This document shows positions 1-7,032 of a stretch of DNA of 36,065 bases, piece after piece. Below the pieces are notes generated by a model. That model was not told the DNA's origin. It saw nothing but the letters and a program-made list of their open reading frames with translations, and did not search any database. Numbering within the stretch: the stretch's first letter is position 1; each line of letters begins with the position of its first letter. The DNA is taken from positions 1 to 36,065 of the forward strand of contig CAZJPS010000004.1 in assembly GCA_964548055.1 (NCBI GenBank). The letters are read 5' to 3'. The stretch is from CAZJPS01 sp964548055. GTDB lineage: Bacteria; Patescibacteriota; Gracilibacteria; Peribacterales; Peribacteraceae. Made by a program: the position numbers and the translations under genes.

Positions 1-16
1 CATCCTTGATGGACCG

Positions 17-49
17 CATGTCGCCCTTCGACAAGCTCAGGGTGACATG
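17..49. repeat. Short palindromic (REP-like) intergenic element
   Basis: An imperfect inverted repeat with 11-nt arms, CATGTCGCCCT and AGGGTGACATG, differs at one position (a G-T wobble as RNA). The 11-nt centre is TCGACAAGCTC. It lies downstream of the SLH gene that ends at 89 on the minus strand, so it could act as an RNA-stabilising hairpin or weak terminator. No U-run follows on either strand. Similar CCCTTCGACAAGCTCAGGG elements are, from memory, common dispersed repeats in environmental bacterial genomes; copy number cannot be judged here. Confidence 0.55.
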
Positions 50-88
50 CTTGGCTGCATGAAATTATTTTAAATCACATGCAATTCT

Positions 89-1477
89 CTACTTCAACTC
101 CAACGTATACGTCTGCTTGGAAGCTCTTGGCAATCCATGCCTCACATTCACCATGTACGTGCCCTGCGGATACATATAGACCTCATTGCAATTGGGTCCA
201 CTGAAACCAAATAGATCCACATCAGCGAGAGGATAAATAATGCATCCAACTTTATCACTACTCACAACATTCACTATCATCTGCGTTCCTGGAACCGTAT
301 TCAGAGATGTGCTTGCGCCTACCTTAAAGGTATACCAATCCTCCAAATCATTTGAATCCAAAACTTCTGTACGTACTTTCCCTTTCTGCAGTAATTTCGC
401 CTGGCTAAACCCATCATTTCCATCGCCAGTTGCCTCTTTTACAGAAATAGTAAGGTGAGCATCGGCAACTGTGGGTTGAATTTGGATTTGATACTCTCCT
501 TGAGTAAGGGCTGCCTGAATGTAACAAGCCTTACCATCTTCCAAACCCAAATAATATTCTGAACTATATCCATCCTTCTCTAAGCGGTAGAGACGGCACG
601 TGACATGCCCCTGATCACTGGGGATAAGCTCCCCTTCCACACGTAATGTTTTCGAGGAAGAAAGGGTGAATTGGTACGACACTGGCTTTTTATTGGGTAT
701 CGTTGGCGTATCGGAAAACGGAACGGTTATGGTAGGAACAATATCTGGGTCCTTTTCTGTAATACTTTTTCGTGAACTCGTAGAACTTTTCTCTGCTCCA
801 GATGTAACACTGCTCACAGACGAACTGGATGTCATGTGTGCAGGCGCTTGCAAAGTTGCCCATATATATGCAGCAGCTTCACCTCTTTCTAAAGGAATAT
901 GAGGCAACAATTGCACTCCATCCTGACCAGCTATTGGTAAAATCTTTTTCGAAAGAGCCGTATACACAAAAGGATAAAACCACTCTGACTTCGGAACATC
1001 TGTATACATCTGCAATGATGCAGACGAATCTGACATGGGAATTCCCAAAATGATGAGCGATAACTTAAGCGCCTCAACACGAGACACTGGACGCGCAGGC
1101 TTAAAAAGATTGCCTTCATATCCTTTTACATACCCCCTCGAAGCTGCATCGCACACGAAGTTTTCGTACCAGCTTCCAGCTATGACATCAGAAAAACATC
1201 CTTTCTTTGTAGAATCAGGTGTAATGCCAGCAGCCTTATAGAGCATTTTGAGCATCGCAGCTCTGTCTACAGGATCTTTGGGATTAAAGAGCCCACTGGG
1301 ATTTCCGTTAATCACTCCCATATCCGCAAGCTTTTCTATGGCTGTTTTATGTGGGTAACTGGCAGGTACATCGGGAAAAGAGATGGCCAGCACCGTGACA
1401 GGAACGAAGAAAAGAAAAGCGAAAAGAGAACGAAAATACATAAACGAAAATGAGAAGGGCAAGGAGCATCCTAACAT
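89..1477 (-). CDS. Secreted S-layer homology protein with C-terminal PPC-like domain
   Basis: The 462-aa protein is predicted to be exported and attached to the cell surface. A hydrophobic signal segment covers residues 13-31, ending in VTVLA. Three SLH repeats follow at about 32-84 (begins ISFPDVPASYPH), 91-146 (CFSDVIAGSWYENFV) and 156-210 (YTDVPKSEWFYPFV). Then come a Ser/Thr-rich linker (about 215-240) and two beta-rich segments. The second (about 350-462, with DSNDLEDWYTFKV) resembles bacterial pre-peptidase C-terminal (PPC) domains. SLH repeats classically bind cell-wall polymers; what the PPC part binds is unknown. The start at 1477 is favoured because a TATTAG -10 box ends 6 nt before it, giving a leaderless transcript; an internal Met at residue 13 gives a more typical signal peptide. 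The product could be an S-layer subunit or a surface adhesin. Confidence 0.85.
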   Translation of the reverse strand: MLGCSLPFSFSFMYFRSLFAFLFFVPVTVLAISFPDVPASYPHKTAIEKLADMGVINGNPSGLFNPKDPVDRAAMLKMLYKAAGITPDSTKKGCFSDVIAGSWYENFVCDAASRGYVKGYEGNLFKPARPVSRVEALKLSLIILGIPMSDSSASLQMYTDVPKSEWFYPFVYTALSKKILPIAGQDGVQLLPHIPLERGEAAAYIWATLQAPAHMTSSSSVSSVTSGAEKSSTSSRKSITEKDPDIVPTITVPFSDTPTIPNKKPVSYQFTLSSSKTLRVEGELIPSDQGHVTCRLYRLEKDGYSSEYYLGLEDGKACYIQAALTQGEYQIQIQPTVADAHLTISVKEATGDGNDGFSQAKLLQKGKVRTEVLDSNDLEDWYTFKVGASTSLNTVPGTQMIVNVVSSDKVGCIIYPLADVDLFGFSGPNCNEVYMYPQGTYMVNVRHGLPRASKQTYTLELK

Positions 1478-1483
1478 TGAACA

Positions 1484-1489
1484 CTAATA
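1484..1489 (-). promoter_or_regulatory. -10 box of SLH gene (leaderless type)
   Basis: TATTAG read on the minus strand ends 6 nt before the ATG at 1477, the same spacing as between the tmRNA -10 box and its +1. Transcription would begin at about the A of ATG. No clear -35 or Shine-Dalgarno sequence is visible. Confidence 0.5.
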
Positions 1490-1501
1490 TTGCTCAATCA
1501 A

Positions 1502-1975
1502 TCACCCTCGAATCCGCTTGAGCTCAGCCAGTGAATGTAGCACCGCATACGCAGCCTCCTCTCCTTTATTATGTTTCCCTGTAGAGCGGAGTTGTGCATC
1601 CTCTAATGAATTAACGTATAAAATCTCAAATGCAAATGGCACACGATTCCGCAGCTGCACATCCATAATTCCTCTCGCACTTTCGGTTGCCAATAAATCT
1701 GCATGATGTGTATCCCCCTCTACAATGATGCCAAGGCCTATGAGGGCATCAACTTTTTTTGCATCAAGAAGTGCCTGACCAATGAGAGGGACTTCAAAGG
1801 AACCGGGAGCAGGATGAACAAAAATTGAATCATCAGAAATACCCGCTTTTAAAAGTATCTGACGCGCACCTTCTACTAAGCTCTCCATCTCCTCTCTATA
1901 AAAAGAAGAGTGCACGATCCCAATTCTCCACGAAGGATCTGCAGTAATAGCCTGTGGTTCGGGGTGTATGCGCAT
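1502..1975 (-). CDS. ribH: 6,7-dimethyl-8-ribityllumazine synthase
   Basis: Lumazine synthase condenses 5-amino-6-ribitylamino-uracil with 3,4-dihydroxybutanone 4-phosphate, the penultimate step of riboflavin synthesis. The 157-aa length is typical. Visible family features are the N-terminal strand RIGIVHSSFYREEM, the substrate segment PGSFEVPLIGQALL, the loop IIVEGDTHHADLLATESARG with the conserved histidines, and the C-terminal KHNKGEEAA in place of the usual KAGNKG. It lies 6 nt downstream of ribE in the same direction, so the two are surely co-transcribed; the two enzymes catalyse consecutive steps. No ribBA or ribD lies in the window, so completeness of the pathway cannot be judged. Confidence 0.95.
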   Translation of the reverse strand: MRIHPEPQAITADPSWRIGIVHSSFYREEMESLVEGARQILLKAGISDDSIFVHPAPGSFEVPLIGQALLDAKKVDALIGLGIIVEGDTHHADLLATESARGIMDVQLRNRVPFAFEILYVNSLEDAQLRSTGKHNKGEEAAYAVLHSLAELKRIRG

Positions 1976-1981
1976 AGAAAA

Positions 1982-2542
1982 TTATTTCTGAGTCCAATGA
2001 TACAGAGCTCTTAGAAAAATATCTGTTTCAATATTCACTTTGTCACCTTTTTTCAAACTTCCAAGTGTTGTACGTTTCAAAGTTTCTGGAATGAGAGCGA
2101 GAGTGCACTGGTTCTTTTTCACGGATGCAATGGTGAGGGCGACGCCGTCTACAGTGATGGAACCTTTTGGAATAATGAAAGATAAAAATGCGGATGGGAG
2201 CTCTACTGCAAGCGTAGTGCCCTCATTAACAACAACTGCGATGCATTCCACATGCCCCTGCACCACATGCCCATCAAACCTCGCATCCGCCCTCATCGCT
2301 CGTTCTAGATTCACTACATCACCTGGCTTCCACGAAGCAGCTTTTGTTTTGGAATAAGTTTCCTCAATCACATCAAAGCTCATCTCTCTTTTGGTCAGTG
2401 ACGTTACCGTCAAGCATATTCCTGAAATTGCGACACTGGATCCCTCCTTTATATCAGTAAAAAAAGAAGGGCGCTCCACGCGTAATACTCCTTTAGTATG
2501 GCTCAGAACTTTTGCCGTTGCTTCAATGATCCCTGTAAACAT
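1982..2542 (-). CDS. ribE: Riboflavin synthase, alpha chain
   Basis: The enzyme dismutates two molecules of 6,7-dimethyl-8-ribityllumazine to riboflavin and the pyrimidine precursor. The 186-aa protein starts with the hallmark MFTGIIEATAKV and has two homologous lumazine-binding barrels, marked by VAISGICLTVTSL in the N-terminal half and ITVDGVALTIASV in the C-terminal half. It is slightly shorter than the usual 200-215 aa, mainly at the C-terminus. It heads the ribE-ribH unit. A TATACT box ends 9 nt before the ATG, so the mRNA would have almost no leader. There is no FMN riboswitch upstream, which leaves no obvious flavin feedback control at this promoter. Confidence 0.95.
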   Translation of the reverse strand: MFTGIIEATAKVLSHTKGVLRVERPSFFTDIKEGSSVAISGICLTVTSLTKREMSFDVIEETYSKTKAASWKPGDVVNLERAMRADARFDGHVVQGHVECIAVVVNEGTTLAVELPSAFLSFIIPKGSITVDGVALTIASVKKNQCTLALIPETLKRTTLGSLKKGDKVNIETDIFLRALYHWTQK

Positions 2543-2551
2543 AGAGATAAG

Positions 2552-2557
2552 AGTATA
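2552..2557 (-). promoter_or_regulatory. -10 box of ribE-ribH
   Basis: TATACT on the minus strand lies 9 nt before the ribE ATG, which predicts a 5' leader of only about two nucleotides. No riboswitch would fit in such a leader. Confidence 0.5.
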
Positions 2558-2672
2558 CCTGCATCTGTAAGCCCTATTAAGGGTAAATACGTCTTCTCTT
2601 ACGCAAACGAAACGTGCAAATGCCCACTTAAACCCTAGACTTTTCCTCTTTTTCTTGCTAAGCTGAGGCCTT

Positions 2673-2702
2673 CGCCGGCGCTCTGCGCAGAGGCGTTTTT
2701 TT
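2673..2702 (+). terminator. GC-rich hairpin with T7 run upstream of uvrA
   Basis: A GC-rich segment holding the perfect palindrome CTCTGCGCAGAG (2681-2692), with outer CGCC/GGCG pairing (2673-2676 with 2692-2695), is followed at once by seven T residues. This has the form of an intrinsic terminator reading rightward, yet no rightward gene lies upstream; uvrA begins 27 nt later. It may shield uvrA from read-through or act as a leader attenuator. The rest of the 187-nt divergent ribE-uvrA gap holds AT-rich promoter-like sequence (TATATT at about 2706, TTACAT before the uvrA ATG). Confidence 0.35.
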
Positions 2703-2729
2703 GTTATATTTATTTTACATCAGCACTCT

Positions 2730-5684
2730 ATGGACCGTATTACCGTGAAAGGAGCCCGGATGCATAACCTCAAGAATATCGATGTTTCGCTTCCTCGGAA
2801 CAAACTCACCGTGATTACCGGTCTTTCTGGTTCCGGAAAATCTTCCCTCGCGTTCGATACAATCTTTGCTGAAGGACAACGCAGGTACGTGGAAAGCCTT
2901 TCCGCATACGCACGTCAATTCATTGCCCAGATGGAAAAGCCGGAGGTGGATTCCATCGAAGGCTTAAGCCCTGCAATTTCCATCGATCAAAAAACAGCAC
3001 CTCGCAATCCACGATCAACAGTTGGAACGATTACTGAAATTTACGATTACATGCGTCTTCTATGGGCTAAAGTTGGAAAAGTGCACTGCAGCGTGTGTGG
3101 CAGAACCCTTGGCAAACAATCAGTAAGCCAAATAGTAGAAACCATTGCACATATGCCCGAAGGTAAAAAAATGTACTTACTTGCGCCAGTCGTAGTAGGC
3201 CGCAAAGGGGAGCATATCAAAGTGATTGAATCCATTCGCAGAGAAGGATTTGTACGCATGCGAATTGATGGCGAAATTGTGACCGTGGATGAAGATATCA
3301 AACTGGATCCTAAAAAGGCGCACACCATTGATATCGTGGTGGATCGCTTGATTATTCGAGATTTGGAACCAAAAGAAAATGGCGTGAACCCAAATAGAAC
3401 TCGCTTGGCAGATTCTATCGAACTCTCTCTAAGAAAGGGGGAAGGTTCTTTGATTGTACTGGATAGTGAAACAAAAGAAGAAACTCGCTTCTCCGAGTCT
3501 TTCGTGTGTCCTGATCACCCCGAAGGAACGATTCCTGATATTGAACCACGCAGCTTTTCGTTTAACTCTCCGCACGGAGCCTGTGAAACCTGTCATGGTC
3601 TTGGATCCATTCTGCAAGTAGATGAAAGTGCCATTATTCCGAATCAACGTTTGTCGCTAGGAGAAGGAGCTATTCATCCCTGGGCCACTTCGGCCAGTCG
3701 CACAGGATTTATGTCACAGTTATTGGAAGCGCTCAGCAAACGTGTAGGCTTTAGTATGGCCACTCCTTGGCAAGAACTCTCCGATGAATACAAGCGTATT
3801 GTCCTCTACGGATATGCGCATCCCCTGCAAGTAGATATTCAATCGCAAAAATTTGGTGGTACGTATCAAACAACGTACGAAGGAGTGGTACCCAATTTGG
3901 AACGAAGGCATCAGGAAACAGATAGCTCTTATATTCGACAGCAAATTGAAGAATATATGTTGGAATTGCCATGCGGAGACTGCAAAGGACGAAGGCTGAA
4001 AAAGGAAATTTTAGGCGTCACCGTTGGTGGAAAAAATATTGTTGACGGAACAGATATGAGTATTGATGAAGCGAAAGAGTTCTTCTCGTCTTTAATGCCT
4101 CCTGTAGAAAAGGCGGTAAGCGATAAGCGGATAGCGGATAGCAAAAATGTGGAAGCTAACCGCTTACCGCTAGCCGCTCACCACTCTCCATTAACTCCTT
4201 ACGAGTTCACCATCGTCAAAAAAGTCTTAACCGAGATCATCGCCCGTCTTTCATTCCTACAAAACGTTGGCCTCAAGTATCTCACATTATCCCGTTCCGC
4301 GGCCACGCTTTCGGGCGGAGAAGCGCAGCGTATTCGTTTAGCAACTCAAATTGGATCGGCACTGCAGGGAGTTCTGTATGTGCTTGATGAACCGAGCATC
4401 GGGCTCCATCAGCGCGACAATGCAAAGCTGATTACTACTCTTCTACAGTTACGCGATCTTGGAAACACCGTGATTGTGGTTGAGCACGACGAAGAGACAA
4501 TTGAAGCTGCAGATTATCTTTTGGAAATTGGACCAGGTGCTGGAAAATTTGGTGGAGAAGTAATTGCGCAAGGCACGCCAGAAGAATTAATACAACAAGC
4601 AAATTCTGTGACAGGGCAATATTTGAGCGGAAAGAAGAGTATCGAAATTCCCAAAAAGCGCCGCAAAGGAAATGGAAGCTTTATTACCATCACCGATGCT
4701 CACCATCACAACCTACAACACGTGAATGTGGAATTTCCTCTCGGAACATTTATAGGAGTATCAGGAGTATCAGGCTCTGGAAAATCCAGCTTGATCCACG
4801 GAATATTAGGACCCGAACTTCAACGAGTTCTGAATAAAGCACATTCCAGACCGCAAGATGTAGGAGAAATACAAGGCCTCCAACATTTGGATAAGGCGAT
4901 CGTGATCGATCAATCCCCCATCGGCCGCACCCCTCGCAGTAACCCCGCCACGTATACTGGAGTATTTACCGATGTGCGAGATATGTTTGCGGCCACTCCT
5001 GAAGCAAAACTGCGCGGATACAAAGCAGGACGCTTCAGCTTTAACGTAAAAGGAGGACGCTGCGAAGAGTGTGAGGGAGACGGACTAAAGAGAATCGAAA
5101 TGCACTTCCTTCCCGATGTGTTCGTCACCTGCGAAGTGTGTCATGGAAAACGCTACAACCGTGAAACATTAGAAATAACGTATAAGGGAAAAACAATTGC
5201 AGAAGTGTTGGATATGACCATAGGAGAAGGGCTTTCTTTCTTCTCCGCTGTTCCAGCAATTAAAAATAAGCTCCAAACTTTGGAAGATGTGGGCCTTGGC
5301 TATATCCGCCTCGGGCAAAGCGCCACAACGCTTTCCGGAGGAGAAGCACAGCGCATTAAACTTGCGACGGAGCTTACCAAGCGTGCAACAGGAAAAACGT
5401 TCTACATTCTAGATGAGCCCACAACCGGTTTGCACTTTGATGACATTCAACGTTTACTGGAAGTTCTGCAGCGCCTCGTAGAAAAAGGCAACACTGTCCT
5501 TGTGATCGAACATAACTTAGACGTCCTCAAATCCGTCGACTACGTGATCGATATGGGTCCTGACGGAGGAAGCGGAGGCGGCTTTGTGATCGCAACAGGA
5601 ACGCCGGAGGAAGTGGCGAAAGTGGAGAAGAGCTATACAGGGCAGTATTTGGAAAAGATGTTAGCGAAACGAAAGAAGGGCTAG
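2730..5684 (+). CDS. uvrA: Excinuclease ABC subunit A
   Basis: UvrA is the damage-recognition ATPase of nucleotide excision repair; it loads UvrB on lesions. The 984-aa protein (usual length about 940) has both ABC modules: Walker A GLSGSGKSSLAF (about 31-42) and GVSGSGKSSLIHG (about 680), two signature segments TLSGGEAQRIRLA and TLSGGEAQRIKLA, and two Walker B/D-loop segments VLDEPSIGLHQRD and ILDEPTTGLHFDD. Zinc modules are CxxC...CxxC at CETCHG/CGDCKG and CEECEGDG/CEVCHG. The extra length comes partly from an in-frame heptamer-repeat insertion at about residues 462-487, inside the helical region before the first signature motif. The stop codon TAG is the first three bases of an intergenic heptamer array. 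No uvrB or uvrC lies nearby. Confidence 0.98.
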   Translation: MDRITVKGARMHNLKNIDVSLPRNKLTVITGLSGSGKSSLAFDTIFAEGQRRYVESLSAYARQFIAQMEKPEVDSIEGLSPAISIDQKTAPRNPRSTVGTITEIYDYMRLLWAKVGKVHCSVCGRTLGKQSVSQIVETIAHMPEGKKMYLLAPVVVGRKGEHIKVIESIRREGFVRMRIDGEIVTVDEDIKLDPKKAHTIDIVVDRLIIRDLEPKENGVNPNRTRLADSIELSLRKGEGSLIVLDSETKEETRFSESFVCPDHPEGTIPDIEPRSFSFNSPHGACETCHGLGSILQVDESAIIPNQRLSLGEGAIHPWATSASRTGFMSQLLEALSKRVGFSMATPWQELSDEYKRIVLYGYAHPLQVDIQSQKFGGTYQTTYEGVVPNLERRHQETDSSYIRQQIEEYMLELPCGDCKGRRLKKEILGVTVGGKNIVDGTDMSIDEAKEFFSSLMPPVEKAVSDKRIADSKNVEANRLPLAAHHSPLTPYEFTIVKKVLTEIIARLSFLQNVGLKYLTLSRSAATLSGGEAQRIRLATQIGSALQGVLYVLDEPSIGLHQRDNAKLITTLLQLRDLGNTVIVVEHDEETIEAADYLLEIGPGAGKFGGEVIAQGTPEELIQQANSVTGQYLSGKKSIEIPKKRRKGNGSFITITDAHHHNLQHVNVEFPLGTFIGVSGVSGSGKSSLIHGILGPELQRVLNKAHSRPQDVGEIQGLQHLDKAIVIDQSPIGRTPRSNPATYTGVFTDVRDMFAATPEAKLRGYKAGRFSFNVKGGRCEECEGDGLKRIEMHFLPDVFVTCEVCHGKRYNRETLEITYKGKTIAEVLDMTIGEGLSFFSAVPAIKNKLQTLEDVGLGYIRLGQSATTLSGGEAQRIKLATELTKRATGKTFYILDEPTTGLHFDDIQRLLEVLQRLVEKGNTVLVIEHNLDVLKSVDYVIDMGPDGGSGGGFVIATGTPEEVAKVEKSYTGQYLEKMLAKRKKG
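4113..4190. repeat. Palindromic heptamer repeat inserted in frame in uvrA
   Basis: The left arm is a run of 7-bp units (GCGGTAA, GCGATAA, GCGGATA, GCGGATA). After a 12-nt spacer the right arm repeats the complement (GCTAACC, GCTTACC, GCTAGCC, GCTCACC, ACTCTCC). The arms could form a cruciform or RNA hairpin. The reading frame stays open and adds roughly 26 residues (AVSDKRIADS...) absent from ordinary UvrA. The same unit type occurs in ileS at 13521-13569. Confidence 0.85.
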
Positions 5685-5791
5685 GGATTAGGGATTAGGG
5701 ATTAGGGATTAGGGATTAGGGATTAGGGATTAGGAAAATAGGCAAAATCCAATCTCCTAGTCCCCAGTCCTCAGCCCCTAACCCTATTTCC
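5682..5791. repeat. TAGGGAT heptamer array with inverted degenerate arm
   Basis: Seven perfect tandem TAGGGAT units (5682-5730) plus a partial unit are followed, after about 25 nt, by a degenerate complementary arm (CTAGTCC, CCAGTCC, TCAGCCC, CTAACCC, TATTTCC; 5757-5791). The element fills the gap between two convergent genes, and the TAG stop codons of both uvrA and the thioredoxin-fold gene lie inside its ends. It could fold as a large hairpin and serve as a bidirectional transcript end, although no T-run follows. Confidence 0.9.
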
Positions 5792-6335
5792 ATTTTATAC
5801 TACACCCAATCGCATTCGCCTCCTGTTTAGGTGGCTTCTCTCCTTTCAAAACTGCATCAATCGCATCACGGAGATTATGCTCTTTTACTTTTTGTGGTTC
5901 TTTCCAGTTATCATCCACTCTTCCTTTATATTGTAATCTGCGATCTTGGTCGAACACGAAACAGTGAGGCGTGCAAAGAGCACCGAATGACTTTGCCACT
6001 TCCTGTGTCACATCAAAGCAATAAGGAAATGGAAAACCCTTTTCTTTGTACCGTATTTTCATATTCTCAAAGGAATCATCCGGATATTTTTCTGCGTCAT
6101 TGCTATTAATCAGAATAAACTGCACACCCTCTCCATCAAAATGTTTCCCAAGAGAAATAAGTCGATCTTCTGCTGCCTGCGCATACGGACAGTGATTGCA
6201 CGTAAAGATGACAACCACCACAGGATCCTTCACCGCCTGCGAATCAATCATCAGTCCATCCGTAGCCGGCAAAGAAAACCGTGGCATGGAGGCGCCAAGC
6301 GCAAGGACGGTGGAGTTGTCGTTGATGAGGACCAT
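5784..6335 (-). CDS. Thioredoxin-fold (AhpC/TSA-like) protein with CNHC motif
   Basis: The 183-aa cytoplasmic protein has the redoxin pattern: N-terminal LGASMPRFSLPATDG, active-site FTCNHCPYAQA with a CxxC pair (Cys46, Cys49), then VQFILINSNDAEKYPDDSF, a cis-Pro loop ALCTPHCFVFD and the terminal strands. The CNHCP motif is typical of a widespread thioredoxin-family branch related to AhpC/TSA. The expected role is thiol-disulfide or peroxide reduction; its partner is unknown. No signal peptide is seen. Its stop codon TAG lies in the heptamer element shared with uvrA, and its start abuts a second heptamer element (6336-6438). That leaves little room for a standard promoter, so expression may depend on sequence within the repeat. 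Confidence 0.85.
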   Translation of the reverse strand: MVLINDNSTVLALGASMPRFSLPATDGLMIDSQAVKDPVVVVIFTCNHCPYAQAAEDRLISLGKHFDGEGVQFILINSNDAEKYPDDSFENMKIRYKEKGFPFPYCFDVTQEVAKSFGALCTPHCFVFDQDRRLQYKGRVDDNWKEPQKVKEHNLRDAIDAVLKGEKPPKQEANAIGCSIKWK

Positions 6336-6438
6336 AGAAGAGGTAGTAGGTTTTAGGTGGTAGGTTGTAGTAAGAGTGAACTTTAGTCTAAGTATAGCCC
6401 CCTCTACAACCTACTCCCTACCACCTACAACCTTCTCT
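6336..6438. repeat. Palindromic heptamer element in divergent promoter region
   Basis: The left arm (6336-6374) consists of degenerate 7-bp units of the TAGGTNG type; after about 24 nt the right arm (6399-6438) carries their complement (CTACAAC, CTACTCC, CTACCAC, CTACAAC). The arms are largely complementary. It occupies almost the whole space between the divergent thioredoxin-fold and NUDIX genes, so it replaces or contains their promoters. An upstream in-frame ATG at 6376 would simply translate this repeat and is not accepted as the NUDIX start. Confidence 0.85.
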
Positions 6439-6441
6439 GTT

Positions 6442-6948
6442 ATGATAAAAACGATATCCCCCTCGTCACTCGTGCAACGACATTTCACCGCCACCGCCTT
6501 CGTGATCGACTCGCATAAAAGAGTTCTCCTTCTCTGGCATAAGCGCCTGAGTAGATGGATGCCGCCTGGAGGACACGTAGATGAAAATGAAACACCCGAA
6601 GAAACGGCACGTCGCGAGTGTAAGGAAGAGACAAACGTAGATGTAGAAATTATCGGTGAGCCCTGCACAGATCTTTTTAAAGAAAACAATAATGAGGGAC
6701 AGATGCTCAAAAAACCCATCGCATTTCTTCTCGAAAATATTCCAGCAAGCGAAGAACGAAATGAGCCTGCGCATCAGCATATGGATTTTCTATATCTTGC
6801 AAAACCTCTAGATGAAAATCAGGTACTCGCTCTTGCAGAAGAAGAAGGGCAGGAATTGAAGTGGTTCACGAGAGAGGAAGTGGAAATACTCGATACAAAA
6901 ACCGAAATATTCGCAAACGTAAAAGCCTATATTTTGCAAAGTCTGTAA
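6442..6948 (+). CDS. NUDIX hydrolase
   Basis: The 168-aa protein has a NUDIX box at residues 44-66 (GHVDENETPEETARREC then KEETNV), matching G-x5-E-x7-RE-U-x-EE with Asn in place of the usual Gly near its end. NUDIX enzymes hydrolyse nucleoside diphosphates linked to another moiety; the glutamates of RExxxEE bind Mg2+. The substrate cannot be told from sequence; the overall form (VLLLWHKRLSRWMPPGGHVD) resembles housekeeping NTP pyrophosphohydrolases. The start at 6442 is preferred over 6376 because upstream codons fall in a heptamer repeat. It is 84 nt upstream of the RSH gene on the same strand, but a good -10 box in between suggests separate transcription. Confidence 0.9.
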   Translation: MIKTISPSSLVQRHFTATAFVIDSHKRVLLLWHKRLSRWMPPGGHVDENETPEETARRECKEETNVDVEIIGEPCTDLFKENNNEGQMLKKPIAFLLENIPASEERNEPAHQHMDFLYLAKPLDENQVLALAEEEGQELKWFTREEVEILDTKTEIFANVKAYILQSL

Positions 6949-7019
6949 AAAAGCCATAAAAAGCTCTATAGCAAGGCAAAAACCCTACAGGAAAAGATAC
7001 CTATTTTTTGAGTTTCTGT

Positions 7020-7025
7020 TATCAT
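7020..7025 (+). promoter_or_regulatory. -10 box of the RSH-EamA gene (leaderless type)
   Basis: TATCAT ends 7 nt before the ATG at 7033, predicting a transcript that begins at or next to the start codon. The preceding AGG...CCT followed by T6 (about 6989-7009) may be a weak terminator of the NUDIX transcript. Confidence 0.5.
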
Positions 7026-7032
7026 ACTTGGT

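Noticed and set aside
2543..2729. FMN riboswitch upstream of ribE
   Set aside because: No RFN-element conserved core is present, and the promoter lies too close to the ATG to leave a leader.
5682..5735. TAGGGAT tandem array as telomere or CRISPR-like repeat
   Set aside because: Units are contiguous with no spacers, the site lies between two intact convergent genes, and similar 7-bp-periodic palindromes with other unit sequences occur elsewhere in the window.
6376..6441. Upstream start of the NUDIX gene
   Set aside because: These 22 codons only translate the right half of a palindromic heptamer repeat; the ATG at 6442 begins the domain-like sequence.
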